From contig NZ_JAJAYI010000086.1 in NCBI RefSeq assembly GCF_026786305.1, forward strand, positions 1-64,000: 64,000 bases of DNA, written 5' to 3'. Every line of letters starts with the position of its first letter. Within the stretch, counting starts at the first letter, position 1. This DNA is from Cryobacterium sp. Lineage in GTDB: Bacteria; Actinomycetota; Actinomycetes; Actinomycetales; Microbacteriaceae. The notes below the pieces were generated by a model. The model searched no databases, was not told the origin of the DNA, and saw only the letters and a program-made list of their open reading frames with translations. The translations under genes and the position numbers were made by a program. Below are positions 23,089 to 32,552 of the stretch, piece by piece.

Positions 23089-24840
23089 TTAGGCCCGGAA
23101 CGCCGCGAGGAAGATTGCGGGCATCTTCAGCCATGACGGCTTGGCCGCAAACCCGGCGAGACGACGTCCCGTAGTCGCGGCGGAACGCGCCTGCACGAAC
23201 CATGGCGGCTTCGGGAAAAGAGTGAATTCTCCGTGCGCGAACGATCGCGGGAACGGCCGGAACGGGCCGCGGACGATCGTACGCTCGGGCCGATCGATGA
23301 GCAGGGCGTTGTGAACAGTTCCGATGCCGCTTTGCACATTGTCGATGGTGGCGCCGGGGAATGCACCCCACGATGCGGTTGCGGTGAGAAATCCGAGGCC
23401 GGTCCACGCGTTGATGGCGATCGTGCCGTAGCGCAGGCGTGCAATGGCGTCGAGGAACCCGGTCCCGAGCTGCCGGATGACCTTCGGTTCGACAATGAGG
23501 TTGGCGCCCAAGGTACCGACGAACTCGTCATTGGCGAGAGTGACAGCAGCGTCGAGGAAGGTCTGGCCTGTGCCAGGAACTTCGACAACACCCAGCACCG
23601 GGGAGAAATATTCCGTGGTGAGCACATTCGATGGGTCGTCTTCGGCTTGGACATCGATCAGCAGGCGGCAGCCGTCTTTACCCATGCGCTCGGCAGCCGG
23701 GTAGGCGGCTGATGCGGCGCTCATTCGACCATCGCTACCGGGATACCAGGCTGGGCGTTGAGCGGCCGCCGCAAATGCCCGTCGGAGTTCGGCGAGGAAC
23801 GCTTTTTTCTGGGGCCAGTTGCTGCTGACCACAACCACCTGGCCGGCAATGCAGTTGTAACCACCATTGTGCAGGCGCTGGGTGACGACGTGCTCGGCCT
23901 GGTAGCGCAGATCACGCTTTGTCCATGCGCTCGGCACGATGATGATGGGCGACACTCCGCCGAGTTCGCTGGTGATGGGCTTCGCGAGCAACGGGCTGCC
24001 TGCTGCCTTGCGGCGCGCTGCATCCTCGCCCGTCCCCCAGACGATGGCATCGTGAGTTGCCGCACTCCCGGTGATGTGCACGTGAGCAATGCCATCGTGC
24101 TGCGTGAGATACGCCCCAACGTCTGCAGCGCCCTGTACGATGCGAAGCACCCCGAAGTCGATCAAGGGGGCGAGAGCCTTGTCGAAAACAGATTTCATTC
24201 CGGCCATGACCGGATTGAGCTTCAGCAGCACCGACCGGTTGTTTGCGACAATCTCGTAGATCACGTCGAGCGGCGGGATCGACGTGATGTTGCCGGCACC
24301 GAGAACGAGTCCCACTCCGCCCGACATCGTTGGCGTGAGCTCACCAAGTCCGGCGCTGGACCGCACCTCCCCGGCAGAGCGGCCCGGAGCCATCCAGACC
24401 TCAGCGCTGAATCCGTGCAGCAGCAACCACTCATGCCCGTTGGTAGGAAGCACCGGGATGGTGACGCGACCGCCGGGCGCCGTTCCGAACCGGCGTGTGG
24501 CGAGAGGGCTCGTCCCCGCAGCGAGTGCTGCGACGGAATGGGTGAGGGTACCTGCGCCCGAAAGGCACGCATAGGGGCCGGCGATCCATTCTTCCCCGAC
24601 GAGCGGGGATGAAGGATCCAGTCCCTTGATAGCAGCGGCCGTCTCCGCCCATTCCTGGGCGGCCCCGGTCATTGCCGCGTGCACAGACCCAAGCAATCCG
24701 GCACGTTCGGAAAGTAAAGTCCTTGCCCAAAGCTTGGCACCCGAGGCCAACTCAATGATGGCCGCATCGAGAGCATCGCGCTGTTGCTGGTCGAGGGCCG
24801 GAATGGCCCGTGTCCTCGACGTCGGATCGGTGATGGTCAT
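23089..24840 (-). CDS. Divergent aldehyde dehydrogenase family protein
   Basis: 583 residues from ATG 24840, preceded by AAGGGAG; the frame stays open further upstream but only as shadow sequence. It is about 100 residues longer than ordinary ALDHs. Recognisable parts are HITGSAATHD (nucleotide loop), SELGGVSPIIIVPSAW (general-base Glu region), NGGYNCIAGQVVVVSSNW (catalytic Cys) and EYFSPVLGVVEVPG. The usual substrate/cofactor motif PWN is replaced by LGAGNITSIPPLD. An extra C-terminal segment has basic and aromatic residues (LFPKPPWFVQARS, then PSWLKMPAIFLAAFRA), perhaps for membrane association. It probably oxidises the aldehyde made by the GMC enzyme. It is divergent from the PucR-type regulator. 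Confidence 0.85.
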   Translation of the reverse strand: MTITDPTSRTRAIPALDQQQRDALDAAIIELASGAKLWARTLLSERAGLLGSVHAAMTGAAQEWAETAAAIKGLDPSSPLVGEEWIAGPYACLSGAGTLTHSVAALAAGTSPLATRRFGTAPGGRVTIPVLPTNGHEWLLLHGFSAEVWMAPGRSAGEVRSSAGLGELTPTMSGGVGLVLGAGNITSIPPLDVIYEIVANNRSVLLKLNPVMAGMKSVFDKALAPLIDFGVLRIVQGAADVGAYLTQHDGIAHVHITGSAATHDAIVWGTGEDAARRKAAGSPLLAKPITSELGGVSPIIIVPSAWTKRDLRYQAEHVVTQRLHNGGYNCIAGQVVVVSSNWPQKKAFLAELRRAFAAAAQRPAWYPGSDGRMSAASAAYPAAERMGKDGCRLLIDVQAEDDPSNVLTTEYFSPVLGVVEVPGTGQTFLDAAVTLANDEFVGTLGANLIVEPKVIRQLGTGFLDAIARLRYGTIAINAWTGLGFLTATASWGAFPGATIDNVQSGIGTVHNALLIDRPERTIVRGPFRPFPRSFAHGEFTLFPKPPWFVQARSAATTGRRLAGFAAKPSWLKMPAIFLAAFRA

Positions 24841-24957
24841 CAATCTCCCTTGATTGTTACCTGACAGCGCCTCGAATCCAGGGTTGCCGTGACCGCCCAG
24901 TCTGGACTCCGCTGTCGGCGATAGCGATAGGCCGCCGCCGCGACTTCGGCCGCCGGC

Positions 24958-24975
24958 GTTGTGCGGCTGCACAAC
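24958..24975. promoter_or_regulatory. Inverted repeat in the PucR/ALDH divergent promoter region
   Basis: GTTGTGC and GCACAAC form a perfect 7-bp inverted repeat around GGCT, 33 bp before the regulator ATG within the 168-bp divergent intergenic region. The spacing and symmetry suit a dimeric helix-turn-helix operator for the adjacent PucR-type or the lost TetR-type regulator. Confidence 0.45.
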
Positions 24976-25008
24976 CATTCGGCATAACCACCGGATTACA
25001 CTGGGTGC

Positions 25009-26259
25009 ATGAAAAGCAATGAAGCGCCGCAGAGTCTGCCGAGCCCGGATGCGATGGTGGAGGGCGCGCGGGAGATCTTCTCGGACATGATCGACTCGGT
25101 CGGCGAGTTGTCTGACAGCGTTGTTGCCCAGATTATCAACGGCGAGCACGATTACGCCGAGAGCGCCCTGGCCGCAGGTGTGCTCGAAGGTATTGTGCAC
25201 GACAACCTTGAGGCGATCCTGCAATGCCTGCTCGGCATCAATGACTCGCTCGCCGCCCCACGGCACGCGGGCCGCGTGAAAGCCGAGCACGGTATCCCCA
25301 TGGCGAGCCTGCTGCACGCATACCGGCTTGCCGGTCTGCACCTGTGGGACGCGATGATGGCGAAGGCGACGACACCCGAACACGCAACCGCGCTGCTCAC
25401 CGCATCATCCGGAGTGTGGGGCATCATCGACCGGTACTCGAGCGCCGCCGCGGAGACGTACCGAGAGGTCGTCGACGAACGGGAGCGCAAAGACCAGCAG
25501 AGCAAGAACGTCATGCTGCTCACGATTCTGGAAGGCGAGTTCTCGGGCGACCCCGGTCGAGCGGTCCGCGCTCTTGGTCTTCCACACCAGGCAACCTTCG
25601 TCGTTCTTGCCGTCGAGATGCGGCACTCGGACGATGATCCGATTCCCGCTATCACCGACCGACTGCGAGGTATGGGCGTGAGCTCGGCATGGGCCCCATG
25701 GAAAGGTGAGTACCTGGGCCTGCTCGGAAGCGGGGCGGGTACGCACCCGTCCGCCGCAGCGCACGCACTTGCCGAATCCGTGAGTTCACGAATCGGGGTG
25801 AGCCTGCCGCTTGAATCTCTTCAGCACGCGCCTGCCGCGGTTCGGCAAGCGCTTCTCGCCATGCGCTGCATCGCCCCCGCCGCAGTGGGAGTGCATCTCT
25901 ACGGCGCAGCCCCAATCGACACCATGCTCGTGTCTCAACCCGCATACGCTGCCGAACTCCGCGACGGCGTTCTCGGCGGACTGGCCGACCTTGAACCGGA
26001 TGATGCCCGCGTGCTGCTCGACACGCTCGAAGGCTGGTTCGCCACCGACGGCTCGACCGCCGAGTGTGGCAAGCAACTTCATTGCCACCGAAATACAGTC
26101 CTGCACCGCTTGGGTCGGATAACCGAAATGACCGGCCGCTCCGTAGCGAAACCCGGCCAGGCCGCCGAACTCTTCATCGCACTTCGAGCGGTGCGACTGG
26201 CCGGCTTATGGGCAACCCCCGTGCGTGCGCCCCTGCGGGCAGCTCCGAGGAGCGCCTGA
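25009..26259 (+). CDS. PucR/CdaR-type helix-turn-helix regulator
   Basis: 416 residues. The C-terminus carries the PucR helix-turn-helix: [40 protein letters not shown], the NTVxYRLxRI pattern of the family. The central part (about 165-300) fits a degenerate GGDEF-like domain, and the N-terminal 160 residues are helical ([20 protein letters not shown]), as in RsbT-type sensory domains. Such regulators activate or repress neighbouring catabolic genes. Divergence from the aldehyde dehydrogenase with 168 bp between the starts suggests it controls the ALDH-acyl-CoA synthetase-GMC operon. A conserved-looking 18-bp inverted repeat lies just upstream. Confidence 0.85.
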   Translation: MKSNEAPQSLPSPDAMVEGAREIFSDMIDSVGELSDSVVAQIINGEHDYAESALAAGVLEGIVHDNLEAILQCLLGINDSLAAPRHAGRVKAEHGIPMASLLHAYRLAGLHLWDAMMAKATTPEHATALLTASSGVWGIIDRYSSAAAETYREVVDERERKDQQSKNVMLLTILEGEFSGDPGRAVRALGLPHQATFVVLAVEMRHSDDDPIPAITDRLRGMGVSSAWAPWKGEYLGLLGSGAGTHPSAAAHALAESVSSRIGVSLPLESLQHAPAAVRQALLAMRCIAPAAVGVHLYGAAPIDTMLVSQPAYAAELRDGVLGGLADLEPDDARVLLDTLEGWFATDGSTAECGKQLHCHRNTVLHRLGRITEMTGRSVAKPGQAAELFIALRAVRLAGLWATPVRAPLRAAPRSA

Positions 26260-26369
26260 GGACGGCGACATTGGGTAGTCCCGAGAATACGGTTTAGTTC
26301 AGGTACGGTTTAGTTCAGGTGCCCTTAGATGGTTCCGCTTGTCCGAACTGGCGTGTCACGTGACAAGTG

Positions 26370-26441
26370 TGCCCCCAGGCAGATTCGAACTGCCGCCCCT
26401 GCCTCCGGAGGGCAGTGCTCTATCCCCTGAGCTATGGGGGC
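26370..26441 (-). tRNA. tRNA-Arg (anticodon CCG)
   Basis: A 72-nt cloverleaf on the minus strand. The acceptor stem is GCCCCCA with TGGGGGC and discriminator A; the D stem is GCTC/GAGC; the anticodon stem is CTGCC/GGCAG with loop CTCCGGA, giving anticodon CCG (codon CGG). The T arm is GGCAG-TTCGAAT-CTGCC. The 3' CCA is not encoded. It lies about 770 bp from argS, the synthetase that charges it. Confidence 0.96.
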
Positions 26442-26499
26442 CAGGGTGTTTCAAGGTTAGCATCCTGGCCCGGCCGTCACGACCCACCGGCGGCATTCG

Positions 26500-27171
26500 C
26501 TACCCGAGGTGAGTGAGTACCGCCGACATGAGGCCTTCCGCGGCACCGGGCTCGTTGTAGAACGCCGGCGAACTCATGGTGACCCAGTACGTGCCGGTGA
26601 AGACCTGGGCCTGACCGCTGCCACCGGCGTAGGTGAAGAAACCGTCGACGGTCGGCGGGGTGCCGTAGGTCGGAACGGCTTGGCTGTCGGCATCCGCCTT
26701 CTGCTTGAGCGTGGTCATCAACACGTCGTTGGGTGCCACGACCGAGACCTCAATGAGTTCACCGCTCGACTGGTTCGACCAGCCGCAGGTCAGCCCGTTG
26801 TAGGTCTGTGCGGTCTCGGCCAGACCGCCGGCAGCTGGCGAGTAGTCGGGCGCGGTGCCGTAGTTCGGGTTGAAGTTGTAGACATCCTGCAGCGTGAGCA
26901 GCTGGTCACAGGTCTGCGCGATCGGCGCGCCGGTCGCTTCCGGCGTCGGCGACGGCGAGGGTGCAGCACTCTCGCTCGGGTCAGCGGATGCCCCGCTCGT
27001 CGCCGCTGCGGAATCCGACGGCGTTGGGGTGTCGCCACCACTGCACCCGGTCAACAGGAGGGCGAACAACGCGCCACCGGCGAGCACCAGGCCGGCTTGT
27101 CGGCGCGTGGTACGCGCGGCGGTACGCGCGGCGGTACGAACAAAAGAGGGGTAGACGCGTGTATCAGTCAC
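26500..27171 (-). CDS. Secreted lipoprotein with Ser/Pro-rich linker
   Basis: 223 residues. An unusually long basic leader (with the repeated RTAARTAARTTRR) precedes a lipoprotein signal ending in ALFALLLTGCSGG, where Cys is the lipidation site at about residue 43. A linker rich in Ser, Ala, Pro and Thr (about 45-83) leads to a 140-residue extracellular domain with two Cys (QTCDQLL, LTCGWSN) that may pair. It resembles actinobacterial DUF3558-like lipoproteins loosely, but no family is certain. It is divergent from argS (42 bp). Its first codons consist of three near-identical 12-bp units, and an internal start is possible. Confidence 0.75.
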   Translation of the reverse strand: MTDTRVYPSFVRTAARTAARTTRRQAGLVLAGGALFALLLTGCSGGDTPTPSDSAAATSGASADPSESAAPSPSPTPEATGAPIAQTCDQLLTLQDVYNFNPNYGTAPDYSPAAGGLAETAQTYNGLTCGWSNQSSGELIEVSVVAPNDVLMTTLKQKADADSQAVPTYGTPPTVDGFFTYAGGSGQAQVFTGTYWVTMSSPAFYNEPGAAEGLMSAVLTHLG

Positions 27172-27213
27172 GCGTTGACCTTACCAACAGGAGGGGGCCG
27201 GTACGATTGAGCA

Positions 27214-28890
27214 GTGACTCCTGCCGAACTCTCCCAGTCCCTTTTCGACCTCATCCGGGGCGTCAGCGAACGCCGACGCGAGGTTGACACGGTCGGGGTA
27301 GACCTCGGACTCACCCTCGCCGACGTCGCCGTCGAACGCCCGCGAAACCGCGACCACGGCGACTGGGCCTCGAGTATTGCGCTGAAGATCGCCAAACCCC
27401 TCGGTGCCAACCCGCGTGACATCGCGGCCGAACTGGCTGCTGGTCTCGAAGAGTTGACGGATGTCGCATCCGTTGAAATCGCCGGCCCCGGCTTCATCAA
27501 TATTCGCCTCGAGGCGGCGGCGGCGGGCGCACTGGCCAAGACCATCGTCGACCAGGGCACAGTCTACGGCACCGGCCACCTGTATGACGGCCTCAACATT
27601 AACCTTGAATTCGTCTCGGCCAACCCCACCGGCCCGATTCACATGGGCGGCGTGCGCTGGGCCGCGGTCGGCGACAGCCTGGCCCGGGTGCTGCAGGCCG
27701 AGGGCGCCGATGTGACCCGCGAGTACTACTTCAACGACCACGGTTCGCAGATTGATCGTTTTGCCCGCAGCGTGCTCGCCAGCTACCTCGGTGACCCCAC
27801 CCCCGAAGACGGTTACGGCGGAGGCTACATCGGCGATATCGCCGCCAACGTTCTCGCGACGTACGATGGCGACGTCGCCGCCCTCACGCGCGAGGAACAG
27901 CAAGAGGTGTTCCGTTCCATCGGCGTTGATCTCATGTTCACCGAGATCAAAGACAAGCTGCACGGCTTCGGCGTCGACTTCGACGTGTACTTTCACGAAG
28001 ATTCCCTGCACGAATCCGGCGCCGTCGACCGCGCCATCGAGCGACTGCGCGAACAGGGCCACATCTTCGAAGCGGATGGCGCCATCTGGCTACGCACGAC
28101 CACATTCGGTGATGATCGCGACCGGGTCATCATTCGCTCAAATGGTGAACCCGCTTACATCTCGGGCGACCTCGGTTACTACCTCGACAAGCGCGAGCGC
28201 GGATTCGACCAGTGCCTGATCATGCTCGGCGCCGACCACCATGGTTACGTCGGCCGCATGATGGCGATGGTTTCAGCCTTCGGCGATGAGCCCGGCGTGA
28301 ACCTGCAGATTCTGATCGGCCAGATGGTCAACCTGCTCAAAGACGGCGAACCGGTGCGCATGTCCAAGCGGGCCGGCACCATTGTCACCCTCGATGACCT
28401 CGTCGACGCGGTCGGCGTCGACGCCGGCCGCTACGCCCTGGTGCGCTCGAACAGTGATTCGCAGCTCGACATCGACCTCGACCTGCTCGGCAAACGCACC
28501 AACGACAACCCCGTCTTCTACGTGCAGTACGCCCACGCCCGCACCTGCTCGGTTGCCCGCAACGCCGCCGCGAGCGGTGTCGAACGCACGGTCTTCGCCC
28601 CGGAATTGCTCGTGCACGACAGCGAATCCGCGCTCCTCGGCGTGCTGCAGGAGTTTCCCCGTGTCGTCGCCCAGGCTGCTGAACTACGCGAGCCGCACCG
28701 CGTGGCCCGCTACATCGAAGAGGTCGCCGGCTACTACCACCGCTGGTACGACAACTGTCGCGTCATTCCGCTCGGCGAGGAACCGGTCACCGACCTGCAT
28801 CGCACCCGCCTGTGGCTCAACGACGCGACCGGCCAGGTGATCCGCAACGGCCTCGGCCTGCTCGGCGTCACTGCCCCGGAGCGCATGTAG
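27214..28890 (+). CDS. argS: Arginyl-tRNA synthetase
   Basis: 558 residues, class I synthetase. The N-terminal Add-1 domain precedes the HIGH-type motif in [14 protein letters not shown] (HMGG), with [20 protein letters not shown] after it. [31 protein letters not shown] (MSK motif) and [19 protein letters not shown] (anticodon-binding DALR domain) complete the signature. It charges tRNA-Arg, one of which is encoded 770 bp away. GTG start. It probably leads a transcript that also includes the DUF2993 gene two bases downstream. Confidence 0.97.
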   Translation: MTPAELSQSLFDLIRGVSERRREVDTVGVDLGLTLADVAVERPRNRDHGDWASSIALKIAKPLGANPRDIAAELAAGLEELTDVASVEIAGPGFINIRLEAAAAGALAKTIVDQGTVYGTGHLYDGLNINLEFVSANPTGPIHMGGVRWAAVGDSLARVLQAEGADVTREYYFNDHGSQIDRFARSVLASYLGDPTPEDGYGGGYIGDIAANVLATYDGDVAALTREEQQEVFRSIGVDLMFTEIKDKLHGFGVDFDVYFHEDSLHESGAVDRAIERLREQGHIFEADGAIWLRTTTFGDDRDRVIIRSNGEPAYISGDLGYYLDKRERGFDQCLIMLGADHHGYVGRMMAMVSAFGDEPGVNLQILIGQMVNLLKDGEPVRMSKRAGTIVTLDDLVDAVGVDAGRYALVRSNSDSQLDIDLDLLGKRTNDNPVFYVQYAHARTCSVARNAAASGVERTVFAPELLVHDSESALLGVLQEFPRVVAQAAELREPHRVARYIEEVAGYYHRWYDNCRVIPLGEEPVTDLHRTRLWLNDATGQVIRNGLGLLGVTAPERM

Positions 28891-28892
28891 CC

Positions 28893-29654
28893 ATGGCGGG
28901 AACTAAACGTCGCGGCGTCGTTTCGCTGATCATCGTCGGCGTGATCGCAATTCTGCTCGTCGTCGCCTATTTTCTCGTCGACAACGGGGTGCGCGCGGTT
29001 GCGCAGGATCGCGCCGAAACCGAGATCAGCAACCGGATGCCCGCTTCCGTGACCGGCGACATCACCGTCACCATCGGCGGCACGTCCGTGATCGCACAGT
29101 TCATCGCCGGCAGCTTCGACCAGATCGAACTGACCGCGCCGAACCTGACGGTCGACGGCGTGCCGGCATCCGTTCACGTGATTGCCCACAACGTATCGAC
29201 GAACACCGCAAAGGCCATCGGCTCACTCAACGCCACGCTCGACCTCGACCAGAACGCCCTCAACCAGCTCGTGCAGGCCTCTGGTACCGCCCCCGCTGAC
29301 GCCGTAATGACCCTCGGAGACGGCACGGTGGCCTATACCGGCACGGTGCAGTTGTTCGATTTCAACGTCGGCTACAGCGCCACGGCCAGCGCCAGCGCCG
29401 CCGGCGATACGCTGAACTTCGCGCCCACCGAAGCCACCGTAACGAGCGGGGTCGGCGACATCGACGCAACCCCCCTCGTCGACCTGATCCTCCAGCGGGC
29501 GCCGATCGCAGTCTGCGTCGCGAGCTATCTTCCCAAGGGAGTTGAGCTGAGCGGCGTCGACATCTCGCCCACACGTGCACGCGTTAAGCTGGAGTCGAAC
29601 AGTCTTATGCTCACCGCGCAGTCGCTGACCACCCTCGGCAGCTGCTCCCGCTAA
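28893..29654 (+). CDS. DUF2993 (LmeA-like) envelope protein
   Basis: 253 residues from ATG 28893, two bases after the argS stop. One N-terminal transmembrane helix (GVVSLIIVGVIAILLVVAYF) is followed by an extracytoplasmic domain with the DUF2993 pattern: RAVAQDRAETEISNRMP, ITVTIGGTSVIAQFIAGSFD, DGVPASVHVIAHNV, and a C-terminal KGVELSGVDISPTRARVKLE. In mycobacteria a relative (LmeA) is needed for lipomannan elongation; whether that holds here is unknown. Placement behind argS suggests co-transcription; a hairpin follows. Confidence 0.8.
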   Translation: MAGTKRRGVVSLIIVGVIAILLVVAYFLVDNGVRAVAQDRAETEISNRMPASVTGDITVTIGGTSVIAQFIAGSFDQIELTAPNLTVDGVPASVHVIAHNVSTNTAKAIGSLNATLDLDQNALNQLVQASGTAPADAVMTLGDGTVAYTGTVQLFDFNVGYSATASASAAGDTLNFAPTEATVTSGVGDIDATPLVDLILQRAPIAVCVASYLPKGVELSGVDISPTRARVKLESNSLMLTAQSLTTLGSCSR

Positions 29655-29681
29655 TTCGAACCTCGTGCGACAGTAGAATAT

Positions 29682-29718
29682 GGCCAGGTACGCCCGGTCA
29701 CCGGGTTGGCCTATTTTC
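29682..29718 (+). terminator. Terminator-like hairpin before lysA
   Basis: Outer arms GGCCA (29682) and TGGCC (29707) enclose inner arms CCCGG/CCGGG with loop TCA. CTATTTTCC follows. It separates the argS/DUF2993 transcript from the lysA operon. The asymmetric internal loop makes it a moderate candidate; attenuation of lysA is a possible alternative. Confidence 0.45.
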
Positions 29719-29784
29719 CGGCTTCAGGGACCAATCCGGGTTCGCTCGCTGAGATTCCCCTTCGACTCTCGTGAGGTAGTTCCC

Positions 29785-31218
29785 GTGACACCTGATCCCC
29801 TTGAACGCACGCCCAATCCGCTGGCGCCCGCGTGGCTGCACCAGCCCGCCGACGCCAACGCGCTCGCGCCGGGTCTCTGGCCCACCTCGGCTGAGCGCAC
29901 CAGCACCGGCGAACTCGTCTTCGGCGGGGTCAGCGCCGCGGCCCTCGCCGCCGAATTCGGCACGCCCCTCTATATTATCGACGAAGCGGATGCTCGCGCT
30001 CGGGCGGCAGAGCTGCTCGCCGAGTTCCAGGCCGAGTTCGCCCGCATCGGCACGAGCGCCAAGGTCTACTACGCCGGCAAGGCCTTTCTCTCGACCGAGG
30101 TCGTGCGCTGGATGATCGCCGCTGGCCTGAACATAGATGTGTGTAGCGGCGGAGAACTGGCCGTCGCGCTGGCCGGCGGCGCCGACCCGGCCCGGCTCGG
30201 TTTTCACGGCAACAACAAGTCCCTGGCCGAACTCGACCAGGCCACCCGGGTCGGTGTCGGCACGATCGTGATTGACAGCGAGGTCGAAATCGGCCGCGTC
30301 GCCGAAGCCGCTGCCCGCAACGGTCGGGTGCAGAACGTGCGCCTGCGCGTGAACAGCGGCGTGCACGCGCACACCCACGATTTTCTCGCCACCTCCCACG
30401 AAGACCAGAAATTCGGCATCGTACTCACGGACGCTCCGAGGCTGGTCGGGCTGATTCGCGCCGAAGCCGCACTCAACTTCGTCGGATTGCACTGCCACAT
30501 TGGCTCGCAGATCTTCGGCGCCGAGGGATTCGCCGAGTCGGCCGCTCGGCTGTTGGACGTGCACGCCGAGCTGCTGGCCTCCGGCCCGGTACCCGAGCTG
30601 AACCTCGGCGGCGGCTTCGGCATCGCCTATACGAGTGCCGACGAGCCCACGCCGATACGCGAACTCGCCGTGGCCCTGGCAGACATCGTCGCCACCGAGT
30701 GCGCGCGACTGAACATTCCGCTGCCGGTCGTCGCGTTCGAACCCGGCCGCGTCATCATTGGTCCCGCCGGCGTGAGCCTGTACCGGGTCGGCACGACCAA
30801 GGCCGTCGACGTCTCGGGCGCCCCGCGGCTCTACGTCAGCGTCGATGGCGGAATGAGCGACAACGTGCGCCCGGCCCTCTACGGCGCCGACTATGCGGTG
30901 CGCCTCGCCGATCGCGCGTCGACCGCTCTTCCGGTGCTCGTGCGCATCGCCGGTAAACACTGTGAGAGCGGTGACATCGTCGTCGATTCCGACTACCTGC
31001 CCGGTGACGTGACTCCCGGCGATCTGCTCGCCGTACCCGCCACCGGCGCCTACTGCTGGGCGCTCTCCAACAACTACAACTATCAGGGCCGCGCGTCCGT
31101 CGTTGCCGTACTGAACGGATCAGCGCGCGTGCTCGTGCGCGGTGAAACGATCTTCGACCTGCTCGCGCGCGACACCGGGGCGGCGCCGTCTGGCCGCACC
31201 GACGTAGGAGAATCTTGA
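29785..31218 (+). CDS. lysA: Diaminopimelate decarboxylase
   Basis: 477 residues from GTG 29785, with GAGGTAG upstream; the frame extends further but without family similarity. It decarboxylates meso-diaminopimelate to lysine with PLP. Fold-type III signatures are VYYAGKAFLS (PLP Lys), NIDVCSGGELAVAL, GFHGNNKS, VGLHCHIGSQ, LNLGGGFGI, FEPGRVIIGPAG and GKHCESGD (active-site Cys/Glu from the partner subunit). It is the first gene of lysA-hom-thrC-thrB, an order conserved in actinobacteria. Its stop overlaps the hom start. Confidence 0.96.
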   Translation: MTPDPLERTPNPLAPAWLHQPADANALAPGLWPTSAERTSTGELVFGGVSAAALAAEFGTPLYIIDEADARARAAELLAEFQAEFARIGTSAKVYYAGKAFLSTEVVRWMIAAGLNIDVCSGGELAVALAGGADPARLGFHGNNKSLAELDQATRVGVGTIVIDSEVEIGRVAEAAARNGRVQNVRLRVNSGVHAHTHDFLATSHEDQKFGIVLTDAPRLVGLIRAEAALNFVGLHCHIGSQIFGAEGFAESAARLLDVHAELLASGPVPELNLGGGFGIAYTSADEPTPIRELAVALADIVATECARLNIPLPVVAFEPGRVIIGPAGVSLYRVGTTKAVDVSGAPRLYVSVDGGMSDNVRPALYGADYAVRLADRASTALPVLVRIAGKHCESGDIVVDSDYLPGDVTPGDLLAVPATGAYCWALSNNYNYQGRASVVAVLNGSARVLVRGETIFDLLARDTGAAPSGRTDVGES

Positions 31219-32552
31219 AGATCGAATACCGGAATCTGCGCGTCGCCCTCCTCGGTGGTGGATCCGTCGGTGCCCAGGTGGCCCGCCTACTACTGGAACA
31301 GGGCCCGGAGCTCGCCAACCGGGTCGGCGCCACCCTGGAACTGGTCGGCATCGCGGTTCGCGATGTGAACGCGGAACGCACCGTCGACCTGCCGCGCGAG
31401 CTGTTCACGACCGACGCCGCAGAACTCATTCTCGGCGCCGACATCGTCATTGAACTCATGGGAGGCATCGAGCCGGCCCGCAGCTACATTCTGCTCGCGA
31501 TCAGTTCCGGAGCGGATGTCGTCACCGCGAACAAGGCGCTCCTGGCCCTGCACGGGCCTGAGCTGTTCGCGGCCGCCGACCAGGTCGGCGCTCAGCTCAA
31601 CTACGAGGCCGCGGTTGCCGGGGCCATTCCCATCGTGCGCCCGCTGCGCGAAAGCTTCGCCGGCGACCAGATCAAGCGCATCCTGGGCATCGTCAACGGC
31701 ACCACGAACTTCATCCTTGACCGCATGGATACGCAAGGGTCCAGTCTCGGCGACGCGTTGGCCGAGGCCACCGCGCTCGGTTACGCGGAGGCCGACCCAA
31801 CCGCCGATATTGACGGCTATGACGCGGCGCAGAAGGCCGCCATTCTGGCCAGTCTGGCGTTTCACACGACGGTACCGCTGGCATCCGTTTATCGCGAGGG
31901 CATCACCTCTGTCACGCCGGCGCAGATCGAATCGGCCCGCAAGGCCGGCTACGTCGTGAAGCTGCTCGCGATCTGCGAACGCGTCACCGACGAGAACGGC
32001 GTCGACGGCGTCTCAGCGCGGGTCTACCCGGCGATGGTGCCGCGCAGTCATCCGCTCGCCGCCGTGCACGGCGCCAACAACGCCGTCTTCGTCGAGGCGG
32101 AATCCGCCGGCAGCCTCATGTTCTACGGAGCCGGAGCCGGAGGAGTCGAGACGGCCTCGGCCGTACTCGGCGACGTCGTCTCCATCGCGCGGCGTCACGT
32201 CGCCGGCGGGCCGGGAGTTGCTGCGTCCAGCCACGCCGCCCTGCCGGTCTTTGACATCGGCCGGGTCACCACCCGCTATGCGGTAACCCTCGAGGTCACC
32301 GACGAACCCGGCGTGCTCGCGACCATCGCGAGCGTGTTCGGCAAGCGCAAGGTGTCGCTCGCGCTCGTGGAACAGTCCATGACGCCGGCCGTGATCGGCA
32401 CGGCGAGTCGTGCAGCCCGCTCGGCCACGGCTACCCTAGTGATCGGGACCCATGACGCAACGGAGGCCGCACTCGCCGCCACCGTGCAGGACCTGGCCAC
32501 CAACAGTTTTGTCAGCGAAGTCGCATCCGTTTTGAGAGTTGAAGGAGTTTGA
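31215..32552 (+). CDS. hom: Homoserine dehydrogenase
   Basis: 445 residues. NAD(P)-dependent reduction of aspartate semialdehyde to homoserine. The Rossmann motif is VALLGGGSVGAQVARLL; VVTANKALLALHG, GIVNGTTNFILDRM, YAEADPTADIDGYDAAQKAA and the catalytic-domain lysines are conserved. A C-terminal ACT domain (about 355-445, YAVTLEVTDEPGVLATIASV) mediates threonine feedback inhibition in relatives. The TTG start at 31215 overlaps the lysA stop and follows GTAGGAG at an ideal distance. Translationally coupled to both neighbours. Confidence 0.96.
   Translation: MKIEYRNLRVALLGGGSVGAQVARLLLEQGPELANRVGATLELVGIAVRDVNAERTVDLPRELFTTDAAELILGADIVIELMGGIEPARSYILLAISSGADVVTANKALLALHGPELFAAADQVGAQLNYEAAVAGAIPIVRPLRESFAGDQIKRILGIVNGTTNFILDRMDTQGSSLGDALAEATALGYAEADPTADIDGYDAAQKAAILASLAFHTTVPLASVYREGITSVTPAQIESARKAGYVVKLLAICERVTDENGVDGVSARVYPAMVPRSHPLAAVHGANNAVFVEAESAGSLMFYGAGAGGVETASAVLGDVVSIARRHVAGGPGVAASSHAALPVFDIGRVTTRYAVTLEVTDEPGVLATIASVFGKRKVSLALVEQSMTPAVIGTASRAARSATATLVIGTHDATEAALAATVQDLATNSFVSEVASVLRVEGV

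Noticed and set aside
24841-25383. N-terminal extension of the aldehyde dehydrogenase to 764 residues
   Set aside because: It crosses the regulator gene and the divergent promoter region, whereas ATG 24840 has a clear AAGGGAG site.
26370-26441. tRNA-Arg considered as an integration site
   Set aside because: No integrase, no duplicated tRNA end and no change of gene style on either side.
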